Shown here: one piece after another, positions 35,300 to 47,534 of the stretch
How positions within the stretch are numbered: the first letter of the stretch is position 1
Layout of the letters: each line of letters starts with the position of its first letter
Assembly: GCA_022497155.1 (NCBI GenBank)
Contig: MU385724.1
Span: forward strand, 248,001-312,000
Direction of reading: 5' to 3'
Source: Whalleya microplaca
Taxonomy: Eukaryota; Ascomycota; Sordariomycetes; Xylariales; Xylariaceae
DNA: 64,000 nt
The notes under the pieces: generated by a model
The model's input: only the letters and a program-made list of their open reading frames with translations
What the model was told of the DNA's origin: nothing
The model's database searches: none
Position numbers and translations under genes: made by a program

Positions 35300-36238
35300 G
35301 GCCACTATACTCTAACTTGAAGTCGGCGGTAATTAGTTGACAGGATCTAAAGACATGTGTAGCACTTCGTCGAACAGGTCAAGACTTGGATTTCCAATCT
35401 AGACCCCATAGGTAAGATGGAAGAAACCATTTCAGTGGCGACCGTTGCGTTGTATTAATATCTGTAGATATCTCCCCACCTCTCGTGACAGACTGCCTGC
35501 TTACTCATTCTACGATAACCAGGACGCATCTCATTGGCTCCATGGTGGCGGTCTTGCATAACAAGGTTTACAGTTCCCGTTCCCAAATGAGGGAGTGTCG
35601 TCATCCCCGCAAAGCTTGACACTTTAGCGTGATGAGAGATCGACGTATAGTCTTGAGATAGCGGGATGGAGCCGTACTGCCCGCAAACGCAAATGCAATG
35701 TACCCAAGCTCAATTGTCAACAGCGCGATCATGCTCTATATTGTTGTTCACCTTACGTAGTTTATCTAATTTATATATGTGAATCTTGTCCGCGAACAGT
35801 CCCACGGGCATTACTTGTATGGCTGCTTGACACAAGGCGGCATGTTTTCCTTGCGGAATAATCGAATTCTTTAGGACCCGTCATTTTTAGGAACTGTTAT
35901 ACACTAATCATGTAGAGCTGCCGATATGCCGACTCAGTTCTATGAAGCTTTTTGGCGATGGGAAGACATCGTTGCATCGTTCTTGTATAACCTACCGCAT
36001 ACGGTACATCTGACGGGGCCCAGAGGATATCTTCCTTTACTATGCTTTATGTTAGCAACATAGTACATCGAGAGGAACAATAGTCAACTCATGCTGATAC
36101 AGTTTCAAATGATTGACTTGGGGAAGCCTACAAGGACGAAAGAGCTCCCCACGGAAGTGTGAGGCGAAGAGAGATGGCACTCTACTTGGACCATATCTCT
36201 CAACGTAATGGTTACGATATGCCATTAGCACCACCTCT
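35300..36238. other. Intergenic stretch
   Basis: Promoter of the DUF3602-like gene and 3' flank of the citrate-synthase-like gene, both on the minus strand. No coding frame was supported. Confidence 0.5.
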
Positions 36239-37830
36239 TTAAGTGGAACCATTCTGAGGTTGAGCCAGCTCCGTATACATTTGTTGTGGCCGCCACAACA
36301 TCGGTCCCTGCTGCATGGCCTCTCGCCAGTGAGCCATGATACCAGCTCCTCTCGCTACACATGTCATCGCGACGATGATGTCCGTCTCAAAGCCCAATAT
36401 CGAATACAGCAGGGCGCCGTAGAGGTCTGCATTAGCGTGCAGATTCCTGGAAACGAAGTAGCTGTCCGAGCTGGCGATTCGGTCGATTTCGATAGCTACT
36501 TGTAACAGGGGATCGCTCGCGGCCTTGGATCCTTCCAGGTGTTCGTCAATCATCTCGCGAATGTGTAGGGTGCGAGGGTCGACCGTCTTGTAAATACGGT
36601 GTCCGTAGCCGAATAGACGCTGCTTTTTGGCTTTTACCTCTTCGATTAGACGTGGGACGTTCTCGACGCTGCCCACTTGTTCGAATTCCTTGTATACGAG
36701 ATCGATAGCCCCTAGTATTATGTTTCCTTTAGTGATCCGTCCCAAGCATACTTATGTACTGCTGTATTTATGTCTGGTATCTGAAGGAGGGTACGATGAG
36801 GCGGATACATCTTGTCTACCCATGTGCTAGGTAGACAAGTTTCAGATATACTCACCACCGTGAAGTGGCCCATGAGCCGATACGATGCAAGGAATGGAGC
36901 TCGATATAGGGTCGGTCAAGGTCGACGCAGCATGCAAGAAGGCTGTAGTGGAATTCGTCATCTCGTGGTCAGCATACAAGATCCACACTCGTTCTAGGCA
37001 TTTCTCGACCTCGCCGACACGGATGCCATCCTTCTTATTTCTCCCAAACCCCATCATCCGTAAGAGGTTCCCGATGTATGAACCATTAGGATCAGCAGGG
37101 GTAAAGCTATGCCCGCGTTTGTGGCAGTAGACAAGAGCAACGGTGGTGGCAAATATAGCCATGCTCTTGATTATTGCGGCGTCCACGGCTTTAGTGTTTC
37201 CGAGGTAATAGGGACGGCGTTGACTATGGACTTTAGTGGCCCCCTCGTCAACCGCAGCGAATGCTGACATTCCTCCGATGATCATCGGGCACGGAGGTGA
37301 ATCGCGTCTGATTAATGGTCAGGCTTAACTCACCGAATTTATTCTCCAAGACTTACGGAAAGGATTGGATCGTATCCACGACGCTTTGGGGAGGGTTCAT
37401 TTCCGCAGCTAAAGCGCTGCGAACCTTCATCTTCTCCTGAGATGAGGGTAGATGGCCCCAGATTAGAAGGTGAAGAACGTCCTCATAATCATTGTTCTCG
37501 AAGAGCTCGTTGATAGAGTAGTTTCGGTATCGGATCTGTCCACGATTACCATCACTGGAACGGGATCAGCAAACTTAGAAGTGATGTAACACGGGGAACT
37601 TACATGAAAGTAATAGAAGATTCTACACAAGCGGTATTCAAGAATCCTTTATCGAAAATCCGCAGACCCGACGTCGTCTGATTTTCTGGGTTAGTAGTGG
37701 GGGGGAAAGGCGTAATTTGACTGAAATCGGTAGCCTTAACGGAGTTATTGGTGATGTCGATAGTGTACTTCTGCTGAGTTCGACTGTCGATGACTGTAAG
37801 ATATTCTGCCAGATCCGGTTCAGAAGCCAT
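36239..37830 (-). CDS. Citrate-synthase-like enzyme, probably alkylcitrate type (449 aa)
   Basis: Condenses an acyl-CoA with an oxaloacetate-type acid. Minus-strand exons are 37830-37604, 37554-37357, 37307-36856 and 36711-36239. Catalytic residues line up with animal citrate synthase: H291 in GPLHGG, H330 in FGYGHRIYK, and D388 in HANADLYGALL. Other family blocks are IRYRNYSINEL, LIWGHLPS and ADHEMTNSTTAFLHAAS. There is no mitochondrial presequence; the protein begins directly with a beta strand (LTVIDSRTQQKYTIDI), and the C-terminus is not a peroxisomal SKL type. This cytosolic form is typical of citrate-synthase-like proteins in fungal polyketide or fatty-acid clusters that make alkylcitrates. 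No polyketide or fatty-acid synthase lies in this window. An in-frame ATG at 37848 adds six residues; 37830 has the better start context. Confidence 0.88.
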
Positions 37831-39451
37831 AGCGGGGTATCTGATCATGTAACTTCCTCGAATGTCGAAATATGGAAGTAGACAGTGAAGTGTATACCTT
37901 CCCGGAAAAGTCTAGTCTGAGTCGTATTCTAACTTATTCTCGTAAGATAGGTTGACTGCAGATGAGAATCGACTGATGAAGTTGTGTCGGAATATAGGTA
38001 TACTTCGTGGGAAGTATTGTTAAGGTGAAACTGTTTGGCAATTATTATGTGTAGGTATAGTGAGCTCAGGGTGAGCCAGAAGATTTGATACCCGTATATG
38101 GGGAAATTTCTGGCAAGGCTTTCTATACCCAGTGTAGTTTAAGGTTGCACAATGGCCTCGAGCCGTAATTGTACCAGGGAAACAGTTTAGGATTTCCCAA
38201 CCTAAGCGACAACAAAGACATGCCTAGGCAAACTCATATTCTTAGTGAGTAGACTGTTTGACAGTCTGCCTCATAAAACACAGTTTAAAAGTAATTGACA
38301 GGCCGTCTCTAAGCCTAAAACTACGGAACCAAGCATTTATTGGCCGTTGTCATTATATAACCAATACCATTGGCACATCTTGTTGACTACGCAAACATGG
38401 CCACTCCGCTAAATAGAAGTGGCTCAAATGTCAACCGCTCTATCTGCGCAGCACCCTTATCATTAACAGGAGAAGAGTACATGCAGGGCACTGATTATTC
38501 TGGTCCAATTTCGTTGAGCTCTTTCACCATCAAACTAGACCTTTGCTTCGTCCTCTTAGCTCGACGATTGATTAGATAATAACAGCCAGCTGTGGTGTCT
38601 CACAGATTCCCTGATAGTAGCCTGCAATAAAATCATCTGTAAAGAGTTGGATGTATAGTTACAGGTAGCTTCCAGGGTTTTGTATTGGAATTACATTCAA
38701 GTTCATAAAATGCACTGGAGCTCCTGGGTAATTCTATCAACTTGAACATTAACCATTATGGTTTAAACTGAAGTATCTTAAGTGCAAACCCAGGTATCAG
38801 CGTGTCCCTATAACCATTAGTGCTATAATAACCCAATATCTGAACCAATCGTCTAAATATCTAGTCTAGGTAGCTCCTTCATGTGTAGTATAATGGGAAT
38901 GTGAGAGTTTTATATTTACCTACTAATTAACCAAGTAGTCAAGCCAATTAGTATAAATGTCACCTCCAGCTAGTCTTGGTCCAACCTTCTCTTTTCAAAG
39001 TATCTATTTCCAGTATAGATACAACATTTAGACGCAAACATTCTACTACTTGAATCAAGAACCATTGCTTCGTAGCACAGTCGTGCTAGGTACTTTGAAG
39101 GTATTGCACGGGTGGAAAACGGTACAACGGCTAGCATCCGGGTACAAAGTGTCGTGTTACTAGGGCCCTTGCATACATACATTCTCTAGAAACACACTTT
39201 TATGTATACTTTGTAGAGCCGAGTCACCATACTACCATAAGGAAGCTTCAGGGGCGTTTAGGAGTTGAATGATGAACTTGTGGGTCGCGGATACATCCGA
39301 GTGCACTGACTCTTGTTAGTTTTCGATAGCTGCAAGTCTGCATAGACGCATATTCCAATAGTCGAATAAGTGCGTACCTAGGCATCGTTCACACTTGTGG
39401 CCTTAAGCCATTGCATCACGGTCCCCATCGCCAAACACACCGACTACAGCG
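37831..39451. other. Divergent intergenic region
   Basis: Promoters of the citrate-synthase-like gene (minus) and of the RINT1/TIP20 gene (plus). Short frames at 38370-38579 and 38970-39182 lack any supporting feature. Confidence 0.5.
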
Positions 39452-41984
39452 ATGGCTACGCATGCCCTGACACGCTCCTACTCCGTGGAGCCGGATATAC
39501 GCTTAGAGGATTATCTCGATGACAAGCTCCAATCAACTACAGATTTCGAAAACCTAGACAGTCTACTAGCTAATGTCGAAGTCCAACGCAGCCAGCTTCA
39601 GGCTCAGCTCGACGATGCCACCAAGGAGCTTGCGGATGCCCGTCAATCCGCGCAGGACCGTCAGGGTGGCCTTGCTAAGTCTATCGAGGAGTTCGAAAAG
39701 CTCCAGCAGAGCATAGACGTACGCATGCAGCTCGTTGCCGACTCTAATGCCCCCGACGAAGCGATACGACGGCTCGAACAACCCATGAAACAGCTACACA
39801 AAGTCGAGCTAGCATACCAATACGTTTCCCTGCTACAAGATGTGGAAAACCTCAGACTCGAGGCGCGGTCGCATCTCCCGCAGAGCCCGAAGGCCGCCTT
39901 GCAGCCGTACTCTCGCCTGAAGAAGCTGACTTTGCGGTTGAGGGAGCTACAGGGAGCTGCCGATGAAGCGGCTACGCACCTAGTGAATTATGTCGAGAAA
40001 ATCACCGAGGCTCTTTGGGACGAGATGAAGGAGACCATGTCGAAAGAGATGGAGACTGTCCTTAAGAAGCGTAACTGGCCACAAGGAGTTGACACCAACG
40101 CCGAGATGAACGACGAGTGGCTACAGTGCTTTGAGAAGCTCATTGATCTGCAGGCTCCCGAGGTTCTCTATTCCGAAGCTGTGGTTCCATTGTTGCCTTT
40201 CGAGGTAACTGCGAAGCCTTTTGTCCAGTGGTTCCGGTTCCAATTCATGGGCAACAATGCTACTAGCAATCCCCAGTCGTTCGGGACTTTCTGCATCCCC
40301 CAGTTCCTGTCACTTATTGAAAAGTGGGAAGGTTTCTTCCGTGATAATGTGGGCTATGTTCTTGCATCACGATTCCAGGGAACCAGGGCGCGGGATATGT
40401 CCGTCTACGTCGATCCGGCTTGCGCCTTGCTTACGGCGCTATTACCAGTAATGAGGGAGAAAATCGATGATGTTGTTCAGTACGGGCTGAAGAACCCACA
40501 ATTTCTAAGTAGCCTTATGGTGCAGCTAATGAACCTGGATGATGAAATCCGGTCAAGGTTCAATTACGATGGTGGTGACCCAGAGCGCGGCTGGGCAGGT
40601 CTTACGTCGGAAGTGCTTGATAAGCATTTTGATGACTGGTTCAACGCAGAGAAGGACTTTGCTCTCGAGCGCTATCATGCCATTATGAATTCGTTAGATG
40701 CTCGGAATATCGACTATGACTATAGCGGCAGTGGCAAGATGAAGCCAACTTTTGGCGCGGTGAGAGTGACGGACCTGCTGAAGTCCGTCACGTCTCAATA
40801 CGAGCGCGTTCGCAGGTTCTCTCATAAACTCCGATTCCTCATTGGCATCCAGCTTGACATCTTAGACGACTACCATGATCGTCTCAAGGATTCTCTAGAC
40901 GCCTACTACACATTCACCTCGACTATCGGCCGAACTCTCCATGGCGTGACAAAGGAACAGGCTGCAGCCTTGGAAGGTATTGGGGCATTTGAGAGCCTCT
41001 GCAAGGTGCTAGGGAGCACTGACCATATCATCGTCACACTGAAAGATTGGAGCAACGAAGAGGTAGGCATCATTAGCACATTGACGCTTCCGCACTGATG
41101 CTCTTGCTAATCTCACGCAGTTCTTTGTAACCCTTTGGGATCAGCTTCAAGCGAGAGCCAGGCAGTCTGATGACCAAGACAACAACCTAGCCGGTGGGAT
41201 GAGCTACGATCATGTGAAAGATCGAACCTCTTCTGTTGTCGGTTCTGACGAAGACGGTGGCATTCTGTTCGACGAGACTATTGCTGCTTATAGTAGTCGT
41301 CGGAAGAGCGCTGAAGAATACCTCACCACGGCTCTAGTTGACTCACATCAGAAAGCATTCCGTCCTTATCTGGCCAAACCACAGTGGGCCACTATCAGCG
41401 ACGATGCTCGCGGTAAGCTAGCCAATCTAGACCTCTAGATGATGTGACTAATGTGTGTGTAGTTGATATTTCTCAACTCGCTATTACTCCAGAATTAGAT
41501 GAGCCTTTAGCTGTAAGCTTCACCGAGTAGCTTTTACAAAGACGATGCTAAGTTTATCTAGATACTTAAGCGAAATCTGGCTTTCCTAGCCTCTACCCTA
41601 AACACAGCTGTGTACCGGCGGGTATGGCGGGAAGCACTGGAGAAGCTCCAGGATATGCTTTGGACAAATGTACTCATGACGCAAAGCTTTACTACACTCG
41701 GCGCTGCCCAATTCGCGAGAGACCTCCAAGCCATATTTTCGCTAGTGGATCACCACATTCCCGAAGGCTCTATCTCAATGTGCGCACTGCAGGATGGCGT
41801 ACGATTGTTAAGCTTGCCGCTAGAGTCTGACGACGACGGAGCTATAACGCTCCAACAGGCGAGTGATCGCATCTTCACAGATAATACCGAAGCCAAGAAG
41901 GTCCTGGCCGAGTTGGGCCTGGACTCTCTCACTCCTCCGAACGCTAGAAAGATCCTACAGAGGCGGGTAGAGAATAGTGAATAA
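39452..41984 (+). CDS. RINT-1/TIP20 family vesicle tether (791 aa)
   Basis: Expected to be a subunit of the Dsl1/NRZ tethering complex at the endoplasmic reticulum, which captures COPI vesicles coming back from the Golgi with ER SNAREs. Exons 39452-41062, 41121-41412, 41463-41512 and 41562-41984, with introns of 58, 50 and 49 bp. Residues about 20-100 form a coiled coil (RSQLQAQLDDATKELADARQ). The body is the long helical-rod domain of the RINT1/TIP20 family, with blocks ASRFQGTRARDMSVYVDPACALL, split here by my reading into helices, then HFDDWFNAEKDFALERYHAI and FLIGIQLDILDDYHDRL. The C-terminal part has VYRRVWREALEKLQDMLW and LGLDSLTPPNARKILQRR. Length and order match the family. A 50-base exon 3 is the only unusual point. 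Housekeeping gene, single copy expected. Confidence 0.88.
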
Positions 41985-42162
41985 TAATACGATTTGTTGC
42001 CTTTTGCAGGCCCTGGCTACATGCACTGTATCTAGTTGCCGAGCCATTCTATGATGTTGAATACTCCGAACCGAATCTATCATAACAGACCTTGGGCATC
42101 TCTGTTGAATCGCATATCGCCTGTGCTCAACCATTCTCTTCTTAACTTTGAGCAATTCATCC

Positions 42163-43350
42163 TCAGCTAATAGCGCGCATCGTCGCCTCCACCACGGCAA
42201 ACGTGCCCGCACTCACAGGCATAGCCCTGAGCAACGTAGGCCCAATACCCTTCCAGAAGCCGCGCATACCCTCGGCCCTCCACGTCTGCGCAAAGCAGTC
42301 GCGCATGCTCTTGTACTTCATGTCCTTGCCGAAGCCGTCGGTCTGCATCTTGCTCTTGACGACGTCGAAGGGGTAGCTGCCGAGCCACAGGGCCTCGCCG
42401 GCCAGGCCGCCGTAGAACGCGACCTTGTAGCTGGGGACCTCCTTGCGCTCGAGGCGGTTGCGCGCCGCGTCCGCGTTCATCAGGTACTCGAAGGTCAGGA
42501 ACCACACGCCGTAGGCCTGGGCCTCGCGCCAGATGGTGACGGCCTCGCCGCGGTACAGCCCCCGCAGCACGCCCTCGTGCGCCGACAGCTTGCGCACGCA
42601 GTCCCACGGCCCCGCGTACAGCCGCCCCGCCCCGTGCGGCTGCGTCTGCAGCCGGATCCGCACGTGCTCGATCGGCCCCGAGATCACCGAGTTCGCCACG
42701 CCCGCGAACGCGCCCGCCGCGTAGTACTGCCCGTAGCTCAGGTCCTTGCTGCTGGAGCCGCCGCCGTTGGGCAGTGCTGCGTTGGCTGCCTCGAAGTACC
42801 GCCGCGCCCACCCGAATGCGCCGAACTGGATCGACACGCACGCCCCAATCCCCAGGAGCGGCGTCAGCGTGCCCTTGTAGAAGGCAAGAGGGCCTTCCTG
42901 TGCGTAGATCGAGGTCGCGGCATTGAGCGCCGAGCTGTAGGCTGTGCTAGTTTGGAGACGGACCTTGACGATGTCGAAGGGTTGGCCTGTGGGTTTGGTT
43001 AGTAATTCATAGAATTAGGTGTTTTGTCAAAGGTCGAAGCTTTATATAAACTTTCGTTGAGATTCAAATATGATGAAACCCCCTTTTCTCAGCCACCAAG
43101 GCCTTCAGTTCACTCATCCTTTATGAGATTGCCGTTTTCATCGGTACCTCCATATGAATTGATACATGATCACGAAATGGGGAATTCCCCAAGATAGCGA
43201 ACAGACTAGGAAAGACAAGCAAAACAAGGAGAAAATATATATCCTACCTATCAAGACTTGCGCTACACCTCCTACAGCCCCCGCAAAGAGATCCTTCGCC
43301 GTGTCCAGGGCGCTCCCTTTGGCATCGATATCTTGGGCCGCGTCCGCCAT
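42163..43350 (-). CDS. Mitochondrial carrier, YMC1-like
   Basis: Exons 43350-43248 and 42986-42163 (minus strand), intron 261 bp with donor GTAGGA and acceptor CCACAG, 308 residues. All three carrier signatures are present: PFDIVKVRLQT after GQ, PIEHVRIRLQT and PFDVVKSKMQT, each on a repeat of about 100 residues with two membrane helices. The family-typical AGAVGGVAQVLIGQPF start, YKGTLTPLLGIG and FWKGIGPTLLRAMPV also appear. The closest familiar group is the yeast YMC1/YMC2 and carnitine-type carriers of the inner mitochondrial membrane; substrate (glycine, glutamate or acylcarnitine) is not settled by sequence alone. The second exon is very GC-rich, which creates long open frames on the opposite strand that are shadows. 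Confidence 0.88.
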
Positions 43351-44366
43351 CCTGCCCCGCACACAATTGGCTGGAAGGTGTTGTTCCCTTCAGATGATCG
43401 AGACACGATATTCCGTGTTTATTTTAATTCGAAAACTTGGCCAATTGTGTCAGTGGACTGCTCGCGAGGCTGGTAGGCGAGCGTTAGACGTTGCAAATGG
43501 TGTTCGCCGATGTAGGAGGTGAGACGAGACGGTAAAGTATTATTGATTCACCTTATCATCACAGAGCTGCTGGGGTCCCGAACCGCTGGAATTTTTTAGT
43601 GGAGCAGTACGGGTTGCGAAAATGACAAATGACGTGATTCGCTTATCAATGGGAGGACCCTTGCCAAGCCACTGGTACATTACTTACACGCTTGCACAGG
43701 CTTGATTGGACGACCAGCATTGAAGCAAGACTCCATACTCTGGTCCAGATAACTGTATAAGATTTTCTTCTATATATAAGTATATATATATACTATCTAC
43801 ACCAATGAACAGAGAGTGTTCATTGGCTCTCTGTTCATTGGCTCAGAATTCCAATTATCTCTTTGGAAGAGTATAATCATAGCCCGCAAGAGAGTCGTTA
43901 GTACTTAGGCTGAAAGGTTCATAGAGAAATTAGGAGATACTTTTCCTAATTATAAGGTATCCAATAGAGTATACCAAGGTATACAGGGTTACTTAGACTA
44001 GCAAAAATGCATTCGTTATGACTTCCCATTTTCTTATAGAATGTTCGGCTGTTAGCACGAGACAAGTTATAGAGACCCTAGATTAGGTAGAGTGGTATTG
44101 ACATTAGACTGTTCACAACGGCAGAACGTGTATCACGAAATTTGCTCTTTAAAATTAATATCACCCGTATTATACCACTCTAATATCTACTCTGCAACTC
44201 TTCACCAGTTTTGGCATGACTCCAGCTCTTGTCAGCCCCAAGCCCGCGTATTCGCATAGACTCCTAGAGACATGTGGCAACGAAGAACATGTTGTACTGG
44301 GGACCCCCATCATACGCTGCGATATAATACGAAACCCATCTATACGTATAAACTCGCCATAGTTCT
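43351..44366. other. Intergenic stretch with a hairpin and an AT-rich patch
   Basis: Lies upstream of the carrier gene and downstream of the DUF1275 gene. A perfect 15-bp inverted repeat sits at 43802-43841, followed by an AT-rich patch (about 43841-44180) that resembles RIP-altered DNA. No gene is supported. Confidence 0.5.
43802..43841. repeat. Perfect 15-bp inverted repeat with 10-bp loop
   Basis: CCAATGAACAGAGAG (43802-43816) is the exact reverse complement of CTCTCTGTTCATTGG (43827-43841). The loop TGTTCATTGG repeats the end of the right arm, so TGTTCATTGG occurs twice in direct orientation. It sits at the edge of the AT-rich patch and could be an element end or a hairpin. Confidence 0.8.
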
Positions 44367-45212
44367 CTATTTTACTTCCAAGTGTGTCTCCTTTACCTTC
44401 CATCCAATCCACGCCACAGCAATGAAAAACTTGACGGCGCCTCCAATCCAAAGCGCAGTACACATGCCAGCATCGCTATGGCCAAGCCAGCCTCCGGCGA
44501 CGGCACCAGCAAACATGAGTATAGCGGCCGCCACTCTCCGATTCCTCTTTGGGTTCTCGCGCAGCGGAGCTAAAATGTTCGGATCGCTGAACAAGTCGCA
44601 GTACAAGCTCGTGAGCACATTGGTAGGCACCTCGTTGAAGCCCAGCTGGCGACTTGAGACAATCTGCCCTCCGAACTGGAACGCGAGCAGGATAATAACA
44701 GCCAGGACCTGAAAATCGAGTTCGCCCTGCCGCGCCATCTCCTCAGCGACCTGCAGCGACGCAAACGCGCGCGCCACGCCCCCCTGCGCCAGCGCGGCCG
44801 CGGTCCAGATGAAGAGAGCCTGGACGAGGAAACTGCCCGCGAGCGTGCCCTTCGCGAGCGGGCGCACATGCCGGGTCTTGCTGAAGGCGAAGACGCCGAG
44901 CATGAAGGCCGCGATGGAGCAGAGCGCCCTCAGCCACAGCGCCGGTACGTTGGACGGTAAGTGCGCGGCGCCCAGGGCCAGGAACACCGTGTTGCCGGTC
45001 TGCATCGAGACGAAGACGGAGGAGGCGTTGAAGGCGACGCTGTCGCAGAGACCAGACACCAGACTGCAGAGGCAGATCGGGATGTCGGCGTAGTTCTTGT
45101 CGACATCTTCGCGCAGGTTGGAGATGGTGAATGCGCCGCGACTCTGCGATCTTGTGGATGCTGTCGCGGACGTGTCGTTGGATGTTGGGAGGACGGCGTT
45201 GGAATCCGCCAT
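44367..45212 (-). CDS. DUF1275 (YoaK-type) membrane protein (281 aa)
   Basis: A single-exon minus-strand gene. After a polar serine/threonine-rich head of about 40 residues, the protein has six or seven membrane helices. It shows the DUF1275 blocks: GLCDSVAFNASSVFVSMQTGNTVFLALG, which I read as helix 1, ending in QTGN, a family hallmark; then FAFSKTRH; and QIVSSRQLGFNEVPTNVLT, with the NEVPT-NV loop that is also typical. A late helix reads AVAGGWLGHSD. Bacterial members are called YoaK; the substrate or function is unknown in fungi, where these proteins are common. The ATG at 45212 fits a full-length family member. GC-rich codon use contrasts with the AT-rich flanks on both sides. Confidence 0.85.
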   Translation of the reverse strand: MADSNAVLPTSNDTSATASTRSQSRGAFTISNLREDVDKNYADIPICLCSLVSGLCDSVAFNASSVFVSMQTGNTVFLALGAAHLPSNVPALWLRALCSIAAFMLGVFAFSKTRHVRPLAKGTLAGSFLVQALFIWTAAALAQGGVARAFASLQVAEEMARQGELDFQVLAVIILLAFQFGGQIVSSRQLGFNEVPTNVLTSLYCDLFSDPNILAPLRENPKRNRRVAAAILMFAGAVAGGWLGHSDAGMCTALWIGGAVKFFIAVAWIGWKVKETHLEVK

Positions 45213-46740
45213 CGTAAGATGTGGGCGGGAAAAAGTGATGCTTTTTTTGGTCTTGATTATCGTAGGGTGAATAATTGCTCAGCTGCTAGACATAGGTGTA
45301 GCTTGAAAATTCTTTGCGTGGCTGGTCCTTTTTAAGAGCACAATAGGCCTTCCGAGACATGCGTCATAAACATTGGCTAGTCATCTCGGCCATTGCTCAT
45401 TTAGTCTTCCACACGAAGTTGCTGCGACAATTATTTTTCCTGTGTTTTTTTTTCTGTATGGAATGATTCCAGCCAGCCACCACATAGATTAAATAATAAC
45501 GCCATCCCTTAGCATCATCGTAGGTTCCACAATTGTCGGCACCTGCAACCGAATTTAGGTCGAGGCGTTAGCTGAAATAGATTAAATCAGCCAGTCGGAC
45601 CTCCGAGTAAAGAGTCGAGAGCGCCTTGGCATAGAGAGCATGAAAGAGTTGTGATACACCACCGAGTATTTCCATACAAGATTGTGGGTCAACATATGTT
45701 GGCTGAGCTTGGTTGTCTTAGCGACTTAATCCTCTTCATTTCGTCTGCTAAATAAGTAGGTATGTACTAGATGAAGAAGGACACCCTTACCTGACAGCCT
45801 AGATTTAAGAAAATTGAAGCGGCAACTAGACCCTTATTCACTATTAAACAGAAGCTGGCTTAATTACATATTCTTTGTCAGTGCAGCGTGATGAGATTTT
45901 TGAGGCAGTAGTCATGGCAGATTTGAAGAGCATATTAGTTTCGGGTAGTAAGTTTACAAGGCCCTCTTACTTTTATTGATCAAGCCCGCCTTATAAAATC
46001 ATGCTCACGCGCTCAAGAGTGTCTCGCTCCTTTCTAACACAGCACTTTTAAACTTTGATTATCATAACTTGCCTCAATAAACTGTTGCAGTAAGTACGAG
46101 GTCCCTCTAATATCGCATTGTAGGATATTATATTCGGAGGCGCTTCATTACTAATTCCCGAATATTACATCCGTACCAGATAGTTACCCATAACCACGTA
46201 GTATAGTTCTACACATAGTAATCTAGAAGCTCATCTGATATAATGGGTCAGATTTAGAAGATAGTTTTCATTCAACAAGCCAGCTAGCAGTTATAATCTA
46301 CGTATCACTTATATAAGACGATATCAGATATAATTTCATCTATATCTGGCTTGAAGTCATCCTTCTAAGCTTCTAAGTGGGCTTATGACGTATGTGTATA
46401 TATAATCATTTGCCTAGCCCTGTATGGCTTCTGAACACTACTTGCAGTGTTTTGTTCTGCTGGGCGGCCGACGTACGTACAGAGTTATGCAACCCAGGTC
46501 ATTCGGCTTATATATACGCCACCGTGGGAGGCGTGCAGCTACCGTGTAGTTACGTACTATGGACTTGAAGGTTAGTAGGGCTTGAATCGTTCGCATAATA
46601 TACCGCCGCAATTCCAAGCGACTTTATACCCATCTATGTAATCACTCCGTGGCTGGTAAGTTGCCACGCCTAGCCGTCATATATATTCATGCTAAGAGGT
46701 AAACCATAGCGAAGAAGATTGAAGGAGAAATAAACACGAG
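45213..46740. other. Intergenic stretch
   Basis: Promoter of the DUF1275 gene, then 1.3 kb with no supported coding frame. AT content rises to the right, with TATATA-rich runs at 46260-46420. Confidence 0.5.
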
Positions 46741-47146
46741 CTAGGATACACTATTTTGATGAAATACAGCTTTCTGTTCCATTGAAGGAAATATTGCTCC
46801 GCAGGCGCTGTACCTAAAAGCTACTGTTGTCCTGATATGATAAAACACCAGGGCGTTTACACCAGTGTTTCCATTCAACCCCCTAGCTTCTATTCCGTCC
46901 GAAGCTAAGGTGTACGAGTGTTTCGTAGAATCGTAGAAGCTTGACCAGTTTCCTAGGCTTTCCCATCCATTGATGTTAGCCTTCAATGTTGCACTGGAAG
47001 CAAGATTGTTGGGTACACTAGATCCTCCAGGTAACCGGTTCTGGGGAAAGCCAGTTTCTCGACCTTCAATTCCTTACCATCTTAAATTAAGTCTTGGTCT
47101 AGTCCATCACCAACAATGACATGTTCAAAGCTTGTAGAAGCCATGA
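46741..47146 (-). pseudogene. GMC oxidoreductase fragment, decayed
   Basis: On the minus strand, ATG near 47142 opens MASTSFEHVIVGDG, which looks like the FAD-binding start of a GMC oxidoreductase. The frame stops after about 20 codons. In another frame a few bases on comes GRETGFPQNRLPGGSSVPNN followed by WESLGNWSSF, which follows the GMC order R-G-G-S-S-x-x-N and W-x-x-L-G-N-x-W. About 60 residues between the two blocks are missing, so the relic has an internal deletion as well as a frameshift and stop. Intact relatives oxidise alcohols or sugars with FAD. The fragment ends near 46741, without the C-terminal substrate domain. Confidence 0.6.
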
Positions 47147-47534
47147 TAAACAGGCTTAAGTAGTGTTAAAGTGTTTGATGGATAATACAACTTCCTGAAT
47201 CAAGGCTGATGGGAGTCGAAAGTCATACATGTATATAGTCTACAAGTCATCTGAACGTAAGCGTTCGACAATGGGCATTGGACACAAGACAGTGTGCTTA
47301 CATTGCAGCACCCTATCTGCAGCCATAGTTGATGGCAATAGAAAGAGCTGAATAGTGTAACCTCTTATGAAGTATCAGATGTAATATCCTCAAAGCGAGG
47401 CATACATAGGTTTTCCGCAGTCATGAAGCTAAAACAAGACAATATCCAAATAACACATAAAAGAATCTCCGAATAGCACAATTTATATGCTTAGTCAGCA
47501 CCGAAACAGGAAATAAAGCATGCCACTCATATTG
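47147..47534. other. Intergenic stretch
   Basis: Upstream flank of the GMC relic and 3' flank of the kinase-ankyrin gene. No coding frame is supported. Confidence 0.5.

Noticed and set aside
42148..43002. 284-codon plus-strand frame opposite the mitochondrial carrier
   Set aside because: It is antisense to a clear three-repeat carrier in GC-rich DNA, where stops are rare in all frames. Its residues (R, A, H, P, L rich) are typical of such shadows.
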